Shown piece by piece: positions 23,363 through 36,900 of a DNA stretch of 64,000 nt. The translations under genes were made by a program, and so were the position numbers. Origin of the DNA: Lasioglossum baleicum (Eukaryota > Arthropoda > Insecta > Hymenoptera > Halictidae); the NCBI RefSeq assembly GCF_051020765.1, contig NW_027469209.1:1-64000 (forward strand). Direction: 5' to 3'. Every line of letters begins with the position of its first letter. Position 1 is the stretch's first letter. Below the pieces are notes generated by a model. That model was not told where the DNA came from and did no database searches. It saw nothing but the letters and a program-made list of their open reading frames with translations.

Positions 23363-26300
23363 CTCGCACGTGTTTTTACTCGACTAGCCTGCGGGATGCA
23401 TCCTCTCGCACGTGTTTTTACTGGACTAGCCTGCGGGATGCATCCTCTCGCACGTGTTTTTACTCGACTAGCCTGCGGGATGCATCCTCTCGCACGTGTT
23501 TTTGCTCGACTAGCCTGCGGGATGCAACCTCTCGCACGTGTTTTTGCTCGACTAGCCATGCGCATCCCAAAAAACCTGCGCATGCTCATCCCAAAAAACC
23601 TGCGCATGCGCATCCCACAAAACCTGCGCATGCGCATCCCACAAAACCTGCGCATACGCATCCCACAAAACCTCGCACGTGTTTTTACTCGACTAGCCTG
23701 CGGGATGCACCCTCTCGCACGTGTTTTTACTCGACTAGCCTGCGGGAAGCATCCTCTCGCACGTGTTTTTACTCGACTAGCCTGCGGGATGCATCCTCTC
23801 GCACGTGTTTTTACTCGACTAGCCTGCGGGATGCATCCTCTCGCACGTGTTTTTGCTCGACTAGCCTGCGGGATGCAACCTCTCGCACGTGTTTTTGCTC
23901 GACTAGCCATGCGCATCCCAAAAAACCTGCGCATGCTCATCCCAAAAAACCTGCGCATGCGCATCCCACAAAACCTGCGCATGCGCATCCCACAAAACCT
24001 GCGCATACGCATCCCACAAAACCTCGCACGTGTTTTTACTCGACTAGCCGGCGGGATGCATCCTCTCGCACGTGTTTTTACTCGACTAGCCTGCGGGATG
24101 CATCCTCTCGCACGTGTTTTTACTCGACTAGCCTGCGGGATGCATCCTCTCGCACGTGTTTTTACTCGACTAGCCTGCGGGAAGCATCCTCTCGCACGTG
24201 TTTTTACTCGACTAGCCTGCGGGATGCATCCTCTCGCACGTGTTTTTGCTCGACTAGCCTGCGGGATGCACCCTCTCGCACGTGTTTTTACTCGACTAGC
24301 CTGCGGGAAGCATCCTCTCGCACGTGTTTTTACTCGACTAGCCTGCGGGAAGCATCCTCTCGCACGTGTTTTTGCTCGACTAGCCTGCGGGATGCATCCT
24401 CTCGCACGTGTTTTTGCTCGACTAGCCATGCGCATCCCAAAAAACCTGCGCATGCGCATCCCACAAAACCGGCGCATGCGCATCCCACAAAACCTGCGCA
24501 TACGCATCCCACAAAACCTCGCACGTGTTTTTACTCGACTAGCCGGCGGGATGCATCCTCTCGCACGTGTTTTTACTGGACTAGCCTGCGGGATGCATCC
24601 TCTCGCACGTGTTTTTGCTCGACTAGCCATGCGCATCGCAAAAAACCTGCGCATGCGCATCCCAAAAAACCTGCGCATGCGCATCCCACAAAACCTGCGC
24701 ATGCGCATCCCACAAAACCTCGCACGTGTTTTTACTCGACTAGCCTGCGGGATGCATCCTCTCGCACTTGTTTTTACTGGACTAGCCTGCGGGATGCATC
24801 CTCTCGCACGTGTTTTTACTCGACTAGCCTGCGGGATGCATCCTCTCGCACGTGTTTTTACTCGACTAGCCTGCGGGATGCATCCTCTCGCACGTGTTTT
24901 TACTCGACTAGCCTGCGGGAAGCATCCTCTCGCACGTGTTTTTACTCGACTAGCCTGCGGGATGCATCCTCTCGCACGTGTTTTTGCTCGACTAGCCATG
25001 CGCATCCCAAAAAATCTGCGCATGCGCATCCCAAAAAACCTGCGCATGCGCATCCCACAAAACCTCGCACGTGTTTTTACTCGACTAGCCTGCGGGATGC
25101 ATCCTCTCGCACGTGTTTTTACTGGACTAGCCTGCGGGATGCATCCTCTCGCACGTGTTTTTACTCGACTAGCCTGCGGGATGCATCCTCTCGCACGTGT
25201 TTTTACTCGACTAGCCTGCGGGATGCATCCTCTCGCACGTGTTTTTACTCGACTAGCCTGCGGGAAGCATCCTCTCGCACGGGTTTTTGCTCGACTAGCC
25301 TGCGGGATGCATCCTCTCGCACGTGTTTTTGCTCGACTAGCCATGCGCATCCCAAAAAACCTGCGCATGCGCATCCCAAAAAACCTGCGCATGCGCATCC
25401 CACAAAACCTCGCACGTGTTTTTACTCGACTAGCCTGCGGGATGCATCCTCTCGCACGTGTTTTTACTCGACTAGCCTGCGGGATGCATCCTCTCGCACG
25501 TGTTTTTACTCGACTAGCCTGCGGGAAGCATCCTCTCGCACGTGTTTTTACTCGACTAGCCTGCGGGATGCATCCTCTCGCACGTGTTTTTACTCGACTA
25601 GCCTGCGGGAAGCATCCTCTCGCACGGGTTTTTGCTCGACTAGCCTGCGGGATGCATCCTCTCGCACGTGTTTTTGCTCGACTAGCCATGCGCATCCCAA
25701 AAAACCTGCGCATGCGCATCCCAAAAAACCTGCGCATGCGCATCCCACAAAACCTGCGCATACGCATCCCACAAAACCTCGCACGTGTTTTTACTCGACT
25801 AGCCGGCGGGATGCATCCTCTCGCACGTGTTTTTACTGGACTAGCCTGCGGGATGCATCCTCTCGCACGTGTTTTTGCTCGACTAGCCATGCGCATCCCA
25901 AAAAACCTGCGCATGCGCATCCCAAAATACCTGCGCACGCGCATCCCACAAAACCTGCGCATGTGCATCCCACAAAACCTCGCACGTGTTTTTACTCGAC
26001 TAGCCTGCGGGATGCATCCTCTCGCCCGTGTTTTTACTGGACTAGCCTGCGGGATGCATCCTCTCGCACGTGTTTTTACTCGACTAGCCTGCGGGATGCA
26101 TCCTCTCGCACGTGTTTTTACTCGACTAGCCTGCGGGATGCACCCTCTCGCACGTGTTTTTACTCGACTAGCCTGCGGGAAGCATCCTCTCGCACGGGTT
26201 TTTGCTCGACTAGCCTGCGGGATGCATCCTCTCGCACGTGTTTTTGCTCGACTAGCCATGCGCATCCCAAAAAACCTGCGCATGCGCATCCCAAAAAACC

Positions 26301-28384
26301 TGCGCATGCGCATCCCACAAAACCTGCGCATACGCATCCCACAAAACCTCGCACGTGTTTTTACTCGACTAGCCGGCGGGATGCATCCTCTCGCACGTGT
26401 TTTTACTGGACTAGCCTGCGGGATGCATCCTCTCGCACGTGTTTTTGCTCGACTAGCCATGCGCATCCCAAAAAACCTGCGCATGCGCATCCCAAAATAC
26501 CTGCGCATGCGCATCCCACAAAACCTGCGCATGCGCATCCCACAAAACCTGCGCATACGCATCCCACAAAACCTCGCACGTGTTTTTACTCGACTAGCCG
26601 GCGGGATGCATCCTCTCGCACGTGTTTTTACTCGACTAGCCTGCGGGATGCATCCTCTCGCACGTATTTTTACTCGACTAGCCTGCGGGATGCATCCTCT
26701 CGCACGTGTTTTTACTCGACTAGCCTGCGGGAAGCATCCTCTCGCACGTGTTTTTACTCGACTAGCCTGCGGGATGCATCCTCTCGCACGTGTTTTTGCT
26801 CGACTAGCCTGCGGGATGCACCCTCTCGCACGTGTTTTTACTCGACTAGCCTGCGGGAAGCATCCTCTCGCACGTGTTTTTACTCGACTAGCCTGCGGGA
26901 AGCATCCTCTCGCACGTGTTTTTGCTCGACTAGCCTGCGGGATGCATCCTCTCGCACGTGTTTTTGCTCGACTAGCCATGCGCATCCCAAAAAACCTGCG
27001 CATGCGCATCCCACAAAACCGGCGCATGCGCATCCCACAAAACCTGCTCATACGCATCCCACAAAACCTCGCACGTGTTTTTACTCGACTAGCCGGCGGG
27101 ATGCATCCTCTCGCACGTGTTTTTACTGGACTAGCCTGCGGGATGCATCCTCTCGCACGTGTTTTTGCTCGACTAGCCATGCGCATCGCAAAAAACCTGC
27201 GCATGCGCATCCCAAAAAACCTGCGCATGCGCATCCCACAAAACCTGCGCATGCGCATCCCACAAAACCTCGCACGTGTTTTTACTCGACTAGCCTGCGG
27301 GATGCATCCTCTCGCACTTGTTTTTACTGGACTAGCCTGCGGGATGCATCCTCTCGCACGTGTTTTTACTCGACTAGCCTGCGGGATGCATCCTCTCGCA
27401 CGTGTTTTTACTCGACTAGCCTGCGGGATGCATCCTCTCGCACGTGTTTTTACTCGACTAGCCTGCGGGAAGCATCCTCTCGCACGTGTTTTTACTCGAC
27501 TAGCCTGCGGGATGCATCCTCTCGCACGTGTTTTTACTCGACTAGCCTGCGGGATGCATCCTCTCGCACGTGTTTTTGCTCGACTAGCCTGCGGGATGCA
27601 TCCTCTCGCACGTGTTTTTGCTCGACTAGCCATGCGCATCCCAAAAAATCTGCGCATGCGCATCCCAAAAAACCTGCGCATGCGCATCCCACAAAACCTC
27701 GCACGTGTTTTTACTCGACTAGCCTGCGGGATGCATCCTCTCGCACGTGTTTTTGCTCGACTAGCCATGCGCATCCCAAAAAATCTGCGCATGCGCATCC
27801 CAAAAAACCTGCGCATGCGCATCCCACAAAACCTCGCACGTGTTTTTACTCGACTAGCCTGCGGGATGCATCCTCTCGCACGTGTTTTTACTCGACTAGC
27901 CTGCGGGATGCATCCTCTCGCACGTGTTTTTACTCGACTAGCCTGCGGGAAGCATCCTCTCGCACGTGTTTTTGCTCGACTAGCCTGCGGGATGCATCCT
28001 CTCGCACGTGTTTTTGCTCGACTAGCCATGCGCATCCCAAAAAACCTGCGCATGCGCATCCCAAAAAACCTGCGCATGCGCATCCCACAAAACCGGCGCA
28101 TGCGCATCCCACAAAACCGGCGCATGCGCATCCCACAAAACCTGCGCATACGCATCCCACAAAACCTCGCACGTGTTTTTACTCGACTAGCCTGCGGGAT
28201 GCATCCTCTCGCACGTGTTTTTACTGGACTAGCCTGCGGGATGCATCCTCTCGCACGTGTTTTTACTCGACTAGCCTGCGGGATGCATCCTCTCGCACGT
28301 GTTTTTGCTCGACTAGCCATGCGCATCCCAAAAAATCTGCGCATGCGCATCCCAAAAAACCTGCGCATGCGCATCCCACAAAAC
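23363..28384 (+). repeat. HOR beta, copy 2 (5,022 bp)
   Basis: Composites: A5B5, A6B5, A10B4, A3B4, A7B3, A7B3, A7B4, A3B4, A7B4, A3B5, A10B4, A3B4, A9B3, A2B3, A5B6, A4B3. Junctions are at 23672, 24023, 24518, 24719, 25064, 25409, 25778, 25979, 26348, 26573, 27068, 27269, 27698, 27833, 28166 and 28385. The offset to copy 1 is 5,835 bp at its start and 5,046 bp at its end, because several composites of copy 1 (A3B4, A6B4, A3B4 and most of A9B5) are absent. Shared private substitutions include CACGTA (21,620 and 26,666), GCATGTGC (near 19,937 and 25,973) and GCTCATACG (near 22,001 and 27,048). Confidence 0.9.
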
Positions 28385-30472
28385 CTCGCACGTGTTTTTA
28401 CTCGACTAGCCTGCGGGATGCATCCTCTCGCACGTGTTTTTACTGGACTAGCCTGCGGGATGCATCCTCTCGCACGTGTTTTTACTCGACTAGCCTGCGG
28501 GATGCATCCTCTCGCACGTGTTTTTACTCGACTAGCCTGCGGGATGCATCCTCTCGCACGTGTTTTTACTCGACTAGCCTGCGGGAAGCATCCTCTCGCA
28601 CGGGTTTTTGCTCGACTAGCCTGCGGGATGCATCCTCTCGCACGTGTTTTTGCTCGACTAGCCATGCGCATCCCAAAAAACCTGCGCATGCGCATCCCAA
28701 AAAACCTGCGCATGCGCATCCCACAAAACCTCGCACGTGTTTTTACTCGACTAGCCTGCGGGATGCATCCTCTCGCACGTGTTTTTACTCGACTAGCCTG
28801 CGGGATGCATCCTCTCGCACGTGTTTTTACTCGACTAGCCTGCGGGAAGCATCCTCTCGCACGTGTTTTTACTCGACTAGCCTGCGGGATGCATCCTCTC
28901 GCACGTGTTTTTACTCGACTAGCCTGCGGGAAGCATCCTCTCGCACGGGTTTTTGCTCGACTAGCCTGCGGGATGCATCCTCTCGCACGTGTTTTTGCTC
29001 GACTAGCCATGCGCATCCCAAAAAACCTGCGCATGCGCATCCCAAAAAACCTGCGCATGCGCATCCCACAAAACCTGCGCATACGCATCCCACAAAACCT
29101 CGCACGTGTTTTTACTCGACTAGCCGGCGGGATGCATCCTCTCGCACGTGTTTTTACTGGACTAGCCTGCGGGATGCATCCTCTCGCACGTGTTTTTGCT
29201 CGACTAGCCATGCGCATCCCAAAAAACCTGCGTATGCGCATCCCAAAATACCTGCGCACGCGCATCCCACAAAACCTGCGCATGCGCATCCCACAAAACC
29301 TCGCACGTGTTTTTACTCGACTAGCCTGCGGGATGCATCCTCTCGCCCGTGTTTTTACTGGACTAGCCTGCGGGATGCATCCTCTCGCACGTGTTTTTAC
29401 TCGACTAGCCTGCGGGATGCATCCTCTCGCACGTGTTTTTACTCGACTAGCCTGCGGGATGCACCCTCTCGCACGTGTTTTTACTCGACTAGCCTGCGGG
29501 AAGCATCCTCTCGCACGTGTTTTTACTCGACTAGCCTGCGGGATGCATCCTCTCGCACGTGTTTTTACTCGACTAGCCTGCGGGATGCATCCTCTCGCAC
29601 GTGTTTTTGCTCGACTAGCCTGCGGGATGCATCCTCTCGCACGTGTTTTTGCTCGACTAGCCATGCGCATCCCAAAAAACCTGCGCATGCTCATCCCAAA
29701 AAACCTGCGCATGCGCATCCCACAAAACCTGCGCATGCGCATCCCACAAAACCTGCGCATACGCATCCCACAAAACCTCGCACGTGTTTTTACTCGACTA
29801 GCCGGCGGGATGCATCCTCTCGCACGTGTTTTTACTCGACTAGCCTGCGGGATGCATCCTCTCGCACGTGTTTTTACTCGACTAGCCTGCGGAATGCATC
29901 CTCTCGCACGTGTTTTTACTCGACTAGCCTGCGGGAAGCATCCTCTCGCACGTGTTTTTACTCGACTAGCCTGCGGGATGCATCCTCTCGCACGTGTTTT
30001 TGCTCGACTAGCCTGCGGGATGCACCCTCTCGCACGTGTTTTTACTCGACTAGCCTGCGGGAAGCATCCTCTCGCACGTGTTTTTACTCGACTAGCCTGC
30101 GGGAAGCATCCTCTCGCACGTGTTTTTGCTCGACTAGCCTGCGGGATGCATCCTCTCGCACGTGTTTTTCCTCGACTAGCCATGCGCATCCCAAAAAACC
30201 AGCGCATGCGCATCCCACAAAACCGGCGCATGCGCATCCCACAAAACCTGCGCATACGCATCCCACAAAACCTCGCACGTGTTTTTACTCGACTAGCCGG
30301 CGGGATGCATCCTCTCGCACGTGTTTTTACTGGACTAGCCTGCGGGATGCATCCTCTCGCACGTGTTTTTGCTCGACTAGCCATGCGCATCCCAAAAAAT
30401 CTGCGCATGCGCATCCCAAAAAACCTGCGCATGCGCATCCCAAAAAACCTGCGCATGCGCATCCCACAAAAC
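28385..30472 (+). repeat. HOR beta, shortened third copy
   Basis: Composites: A7B3, A7B4, A3B4, A9B5, A10B4, A3B4, with junctions at 28730, 29099, 29300, 29777, 30272 and 30473. The first three match 25,064-25,978 at an offset of 3,321 bp. The rest match 21,050-22,222 at 8,250 bp. This copy is therefore a splice of two parts of HOR beta that skips several composites. Private changes are CTGCGGAATGC near 29,893 and TTTTTCCTC near 30,170. Confidence 0.85.
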
Positions 30473-33400
30473 CTCGCACGTGTTTTTACTCGACTAGCCT
30501 GCGGGATGCATCCTCTCGCACGTGTTTTTACTCGACTAGCCTGCGGGATGCATCCTCTCGCACGTGTTTTTACTCGACTAGCCTGCGGGAAGCATCCTCT
30601 CGCACGTGTTTTTACTCGACTAGCCTGCGGGATGCATCCTCTCGCACGTGTTTTTACTCGACTAGCCTGCGGGATGCATCCTCTCGCACGTGTTTTTACT
30701 CGACTAGCCGGCGGGATGCATCCTCTCGCACGTGTTTTTACTGGACTAGCCTGCGGGATGCAACCTCTCGCACGTGTTTTTGCTCGACTAGCCATGCGCA
30801 TCCCAAAAAACCTGCGCATGCGCATCCCAAAAAACCTGCGCATGCGCATCCCACAAAACCTGCGCATGCGCATCAAACAAAACCTCGCACGTGTTTTTAC
30901 TCGACTAGCCTGCGGGATGCATCCTCTCGCACGTGTTTTTACTGGACTAGCCTGCGGGATGCATCCTCTCGCACGTGTTTTTACTCGACTAGCCTGCGGG
31001 ATGCATCCTCTCGCACGTGTTTTTACTCGACTAGCCTGCGGGATGCACCCTCTCGCACGTGTTTTTACTCGACTAGCCTGCGGGAAGCATCCTCTCGCAC
31101 GTGTTTTTACTCGACTAGCCTGCGGGATGCATCCTCTCGCACGTGTTTTTACTCGACTAGCCTGCGGGATGCATCCTCTCGCACGTGTTTTTGCTCGACT
31201 AGCCTGCGGGATGCATCCTCTCGCACGTGTTTTTGCTCGACTAGCCATGCGCATCCCAAAAAACCTGCGCATGCGCATCCCAAAAAACCTGCGCATGCGC
31301 ATCCCACAAAACCTGCGCATGCGCATCCCACAAAACCTCGCACGTGTTTTTACTCGACTAGCCTGCGGGGTGCATCCTCTCGCACGTGTTTTTACTCGAC
31401 TAGCCTGCGGGATGCATCCACTCGCACGTGTTTTTACTCGACTAGCCTGCGGGAAGCATCCTCTCGCACGTGTTTTTACTCGACTAGCCTGCGGGATGCA
31501 TCCTCTCGCACGTGTTTTTACTGGACTAGCCTGCGGGATGCATCCTCTCGCACGTGTTTTTGCTCGACTAGCCATGCGCATCCCAAAAAACCTGCGCATG
31601 CGCATCCCACAAAACCGGCGCATGCGCATCCCACAAAACCTCGCACGTGTTTTTACTCGACTAGCCTGCGGGATGCATCCTCTGGCACGTGTTTTTACTC
31701 GACTAGCCTGCGGGATGCATCCTCTCGCACGTGTTTTTACTCGACTAGCCTGCGGGAAGCATCCTCTCGCACGTGTTTTTGCTCGACTAGCCTGCGGGAT
31801 GCATCCTCTCGCACGTGTTTTTGCTCGACTAGCCATGCGCATCCCAAAAAACCTGCGCATGCGCATCCCAAAAAACCTGCGCACGCGCATCCCACAAAAC
31901 CTGCGCATGCGCATCCCACAAAACCTCGCACGTGTTTTTACTCGACTAGCCTGCGGGAAGCATCCTCTCGCACGTGTTTTTACTCGACTAGCCTGCGGGA
32001 TGCATGCTCTCGCACGTGTTTTTACTCGACTAGCCTGCGGGATGCATCCTCTCGCACGTGTTTTTGCTCGACTAGCCTGCGGGATGCATCCTCTCGCACG
32101 TGTTTTTGCTCGACTAGCCATGCGCATCCCAAAAAACCTGCGCATGCGCATCCCAAAAAACCTACGCCTGCGCATCCCACAAAACCTGCGCATGCGCATC
32201 CCACAAAACCTGCGCATACGCATCCCACAAAACCTCGCACGTGTTTTTACTCGACTAGCCTGCGGGATGCATCCTCTCGCACGTGTTTTTACTGGACTAG
32301 CCTGCGGGATGCATCCTCTCGCACGTGTTTTTACTCGACTAGCCTGCGGGAAGCATCCTCTCGCACGTGTTTTTACTCGACTAGCCTGCGGGATGCATCC
32401 TCTCGCACGTGTTTTTACTCGACTAGCCTGCGGGAAGCATCCTCTCGCACGTGTTTTTACTCGACTAGCCTGCGGGATGCATCCTCTCGCACGTGTTTTT
32501 ACTCGACTAGCCTGCGGGATGCATCCTCTCGCACGTGTTTTTGCTCGACTAGCCTGCGGGATGCATCCTCTCGCACGTGTTTTTGCTCGACTAGCCATGC
32601 GCATCCCAAAAAATCTGCGCATGCGCATCCCAAAAAACCTGCGCATGCGCATCCCACAAAACCTCGCACGTGTTTTTACTCGACTAGCCTGCGGGATGCA
32701 TCCTCTCGCACGTGTTTTTACTGGACTAGCCTGCGGGATGCATCCTCTCGCACGTGTTTTTACTCGACTAGCCTGCGGGATGCATCCTCTCGCACGTGTT
32801 TTTACTCGACTAGCCTGCGGGAAGCATCCTCTCGCACGTGTTTTTACTCGACTAGCCTGCGGGATGCATCCTCTCGCACGTGTTTTTACTCGACTAGCCT
32901 GCGGGATGCATCCTCTCGCACGTGTTTTTGCTCGACTAGCCATGCGCATCCCAAAAAACCTGCGCATGCGCATCCCAAAAAACCTGCGCATGCGCATCCC
33001 ACAAAACCGGCGCATGCGCATCCCACAAAACCTCGCACGTGTTTTTACTCGACTAGCCTGCGGGATGCATCCTCTCGCACGTGTTTTTACTGGACTAGCC
33101 TGCGGGATGCATCCTCTCGCACGTGTTTTTACTCGACTAGCCTGCGGGAAGCATTCTCTCGCACGTGTTTTTACTCGACTAGCCTGCGGGATGCATCCTC
33201 TCGCACGTGTTTTTACTCGACTAGCCTGCGGGATGCATCCTCTCGCACGTGTTTTTACTCGACTAGCCTGCGGGAAGCATCCTCTCGCACGTGTTTTTAC
33301 TCGACTAGCCTGCGGGATGCATCCTCTCGCACGTGTTTTTACTCGACTAGCCTGCGGGATGCATCCTCTCGCACGTGTTTTTGCTCGACTAGCCATGCGC

Positions 33401-33937
33401 ATCCCAAAAAACCTGCGCATGCGCATCCCAAAAAACCTGCGCATGCGCATCCCACAAAACCGGCGCATGCGCATCCCACAAAACCTCGCACGTGTTTTTA
33501 CTCGACTAGCCTGCGGGATGCATCCTCTCGCACGTGTTTTTACTGGACTAGCCTGCGGGATGCATCCTCTCGCACGTGTTTTTACTCGACTAGCCTGCGG
33601 GAAGCATTCTCTCGCACGTGTTTTTACTCGACTAGCCTGCGGGATGCATCCTCTCGCACGTGTTTTTACTCGACTAGCCTGCGGGAAGCATCCTCTCGCA
33701 CGTGTTTTTACTCGACTAGCCTGCGGGATGCATCCTCTCGCACGTGTTTTTACTCGACTAGCCTGCGGGATGCATCCTCTCGCACGTGTTTTTGCTCGAC
33801 TAGCCTGCGGGATGCATCCTCTCGCACGTGTTTATGCTCGACTAGCCATGCGCATCCCAAAAAATCTGCGCATGCGCATCCCAAAAAACCTGCGCATGCG
33901 CATCCCAAAAAACCTGCGCATGCGCATCCCACAAAAC
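30473..33937 (+). repeat. Segment III: mosaic composites
   Basis: Composites: A8B4, A9B4, A6B3, A5B4, A5B5, A9B3, A7B4, A9B4, A9B4, with junctions at 30884, 31337, 31640, 31925, 32234, 32663, 33032, 33485 and 33938. The A8B4-A9B4 pair carries HOR alpha markers (GCAACC, GGGGTGC near 31,370, CCGGCGC). The ATGCATGCT change near 31,996 is shared with 13,774. The last composite carries the TTTATGCTC marker (A at 33,834) that defines HOR gamma boundaries. The region is an intermediate patch between beta and gamma. Confidence 0.83.
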
Positions 33938-36900
33938 CTCGCACGTGTTTTTACTCGACTAGCCTGCGGGATGCATCCTCTCGCACGTGTTTTTACTCGA
34001 CTAGCCTGCGGGATGCATCCTCTCGCACGTGTTTTTACTCGACTAGCCTGCGGGAAGCATCCTCTCGCACGGGTTTTTGCTCGACTAGCCTGCGGGATGC
34101 ATCCTCTCGCACGTGTTTTTGCTCGACTAGCCATGCGCATCCCAAAAAACCTGCGCATGCGCATCCCAAAAAACCTGCGCATGCGCATCCCACAAAACCG
34201 GCGCATGCGCATCAGACAAAACCTGCGCATACGCATCCCACAAAACCTCGCACGTGTTTTTACTCGACTAGCCGGCGGGATGCATCCTCTCGCACGTGTT
34301 TTTACTGGACTAGCCTGCGGGATGCATCCTCTCGCACGTGTTTTTGCTCGACTAGCCATGCGCATCCCAAAAAACCTGCGCATGCGCATCCCAAAATACC
34401 TGCGCACGCGCATCCCACAAAACCTGCGCATGCGCATCCCACAAAACCTCGCACGTGTTTTTACTCGACTAGCCTGCGGGATGCATCCTCTCGCACGTGT
34501 TTTTACTGGACTAGCCTGCGGGATGCATCCTCTCGCACGTGTTTTTACTCGACTAGCCTGCGGGATGCATCCTCTCGCACGTGTTTTTACTCGACTAGCC
34601 TGCGGGATGCACCCTCTCGCACGTGTTTTTACTCGACTAGCCTGCGGGAAGCATCCTCTCGCACGTGTTTTTACTCGACTAGCCTGCGGGATGCATCCTC
34701 TCGCACGTGTTTTTACTCGACTAGCCTGCGGGATGCATCCTCTCGCACGTGTTTTTACTCGACTAGCCTGCGGGATGCATCCTCTCGCACGTGTTTTTGC
34801 TCGACTAGCCTGCGGGATGCATCCTCTCGCACGTGTTTTTGCTCGACTAGCCATGCGCATCCCAAAAAACCTGCGCATGCGCATCCCACAAAACCTGCGC
34901 ATGCGCATCCCACAAAACCTGCGCATACGCATCCCACAGAACCTCGCACGTGTTTTTACTCGACTAGCCGGCGGGATGCATCCTCTCGCACGTGTTTTTA
35001 CTAGACTAGCCTGCGGGATGCATCCTCTCGCACGTGTTTTTACTCGACTAGCCTGCGGGATGCACCCTCTCGCACGTGTTTTTACTCGACTAGCCTGCGG
35101 GAAGCATCCTCTCGCACGTGTTTTTACTCGACTAGCCTGCGGGAAGCATCCTCTCGCACGTGTTTTTGCTCGACTAGCCTGCGGGATGCATCCTCTCGCA
35201 CGTGTTTTTGCTCGACTAGCCATGCGCATCCCAAAAAACCTGCGCATGCGCATCCCAAAAAACCTGCGCATGCGCATCCCACAAAACCGGCGCATGCGCA
35301 TCCCACAAAACCTGCGCATACGCATCCCACAAAACCTCGCACGTGTTTTTACTCGACTAGCCGGCGGGATGCATCCTCTCGCACGTGTTTTTACTGGACT
35401 AGCCTGCGGGATGCATCCTCTCGCACGTGTTTTTACTCGACTAGCCTGCGGGATGCATCCTCTCGCACGTGTTTTTACTCGACTAGCCTGCGGGATGCAT
35501 CCTCTCGCACGTGTTTTTACTCGACTAGCCTGCGGGAAGCATCCTCTCGCACGGGTTTTTGCTCGACTAGCCTGCGGGATGCATCCTCTCGCACGTGTTT
35601 TTGCTCGACTAGCCATGCGCATCCCAAAAAACCTGCGCATGCGCATCCCAAAAAACCTGCGCATGCGCATCCCACAAAACCGGCGCATGCGCATCAGACA
35701 AAACCTGCGCATACGCATCCCACAAAACCTCGCACGTGTTTTTACTCGACTAGCCGGCGGGATGCATCCTCTCGCACGTGTTTTTACTGGACTAGCCTGC
35801 GGGATGCATCCTCTCGCACGTGTTTTTGCTCGACTAGCCATGCGCATCCCAAAAAACCTGCGCATGCGCATCCCAAAATACCTGCGCACGCGCATCCCAC
35901 GAAACCTGCGCATGCGCATCCCACAAAACCTCGCACGTGTTTTTACTCGACTAGCCTGCGGGATGCATCCTCTCGCACGTGTTTTTACTGGACTAGCCTG
36001 CGGGATGCATCCTCTCGCACGTGTTTTTACTCGACTAGCCTGCGGGAAGCATCCTCTCGCACGGGTTTTTGCTCGACTAGCCTGCGGGATGCATCCTCTC
36101 GCACGTGTTTTTGCTCGACTAGCCATGCGCATCCCAAAAAACCTGCGCATGCGCATCCCAAAAAACCTGCGCATGCGCATCCCACAAAACCGGCGCATGC
36201 GCATCAGACAAAACCTGCGCATACGCATCCCACAAAACCTCGCACGTGTTTTTACTCGACTAGCCGGCGGGATGCATCCTCTCGCACGTGTTTTTACTGG
36301 ACTAGCCTGCGGGATGCATCCTCTCGCACGTGTTTTTGCTCGACTAGCCATGCGCATCCCAAAAAACCTGCGCATGCGCATCCCAAAATACCTGCGCACG
36401 CGCATCCCACGAAACCTGCGCATGCGCATCCCACAAAACCTCGCACGTGTTTTTACTCGACTAGCCTGCGGGATGCATCCTCTCGCACGTGTTTTTACTG
36501 GACTAGCCTGCGGGATGCATCCTCTCGCACGTGTTTTTACTCGACTAGCCTGCGGGATGCATCCTCTCGCACGTGTTTTTACTCGACTAGCCTGCGGGAT
36601 GCATCCTCTCGCACGTGTTTTTACTCGACTAGCCTGCGGGATGCATCCTCTCGCACGTGTTTTTGCTCGACTAGCCTGCGGGATGCATCCTCTCGCACGT
36701 GTTTTTGCTCGACTAGCCATGCGCATCCCAAAAAACCTGCGCATGCGCATCCCACAAAACCTGCGCATGCGCATCCCACAAAACCTGCGCATACGCATCC
36801 CACAGAACCTCGCACGTGTTTTTACTCGACTAGCCGGCGGGATGCATCCTCTCGCACGTGTTTTTACTAGACTAGCCTGCGGGATGCATCCTCTCGCACG

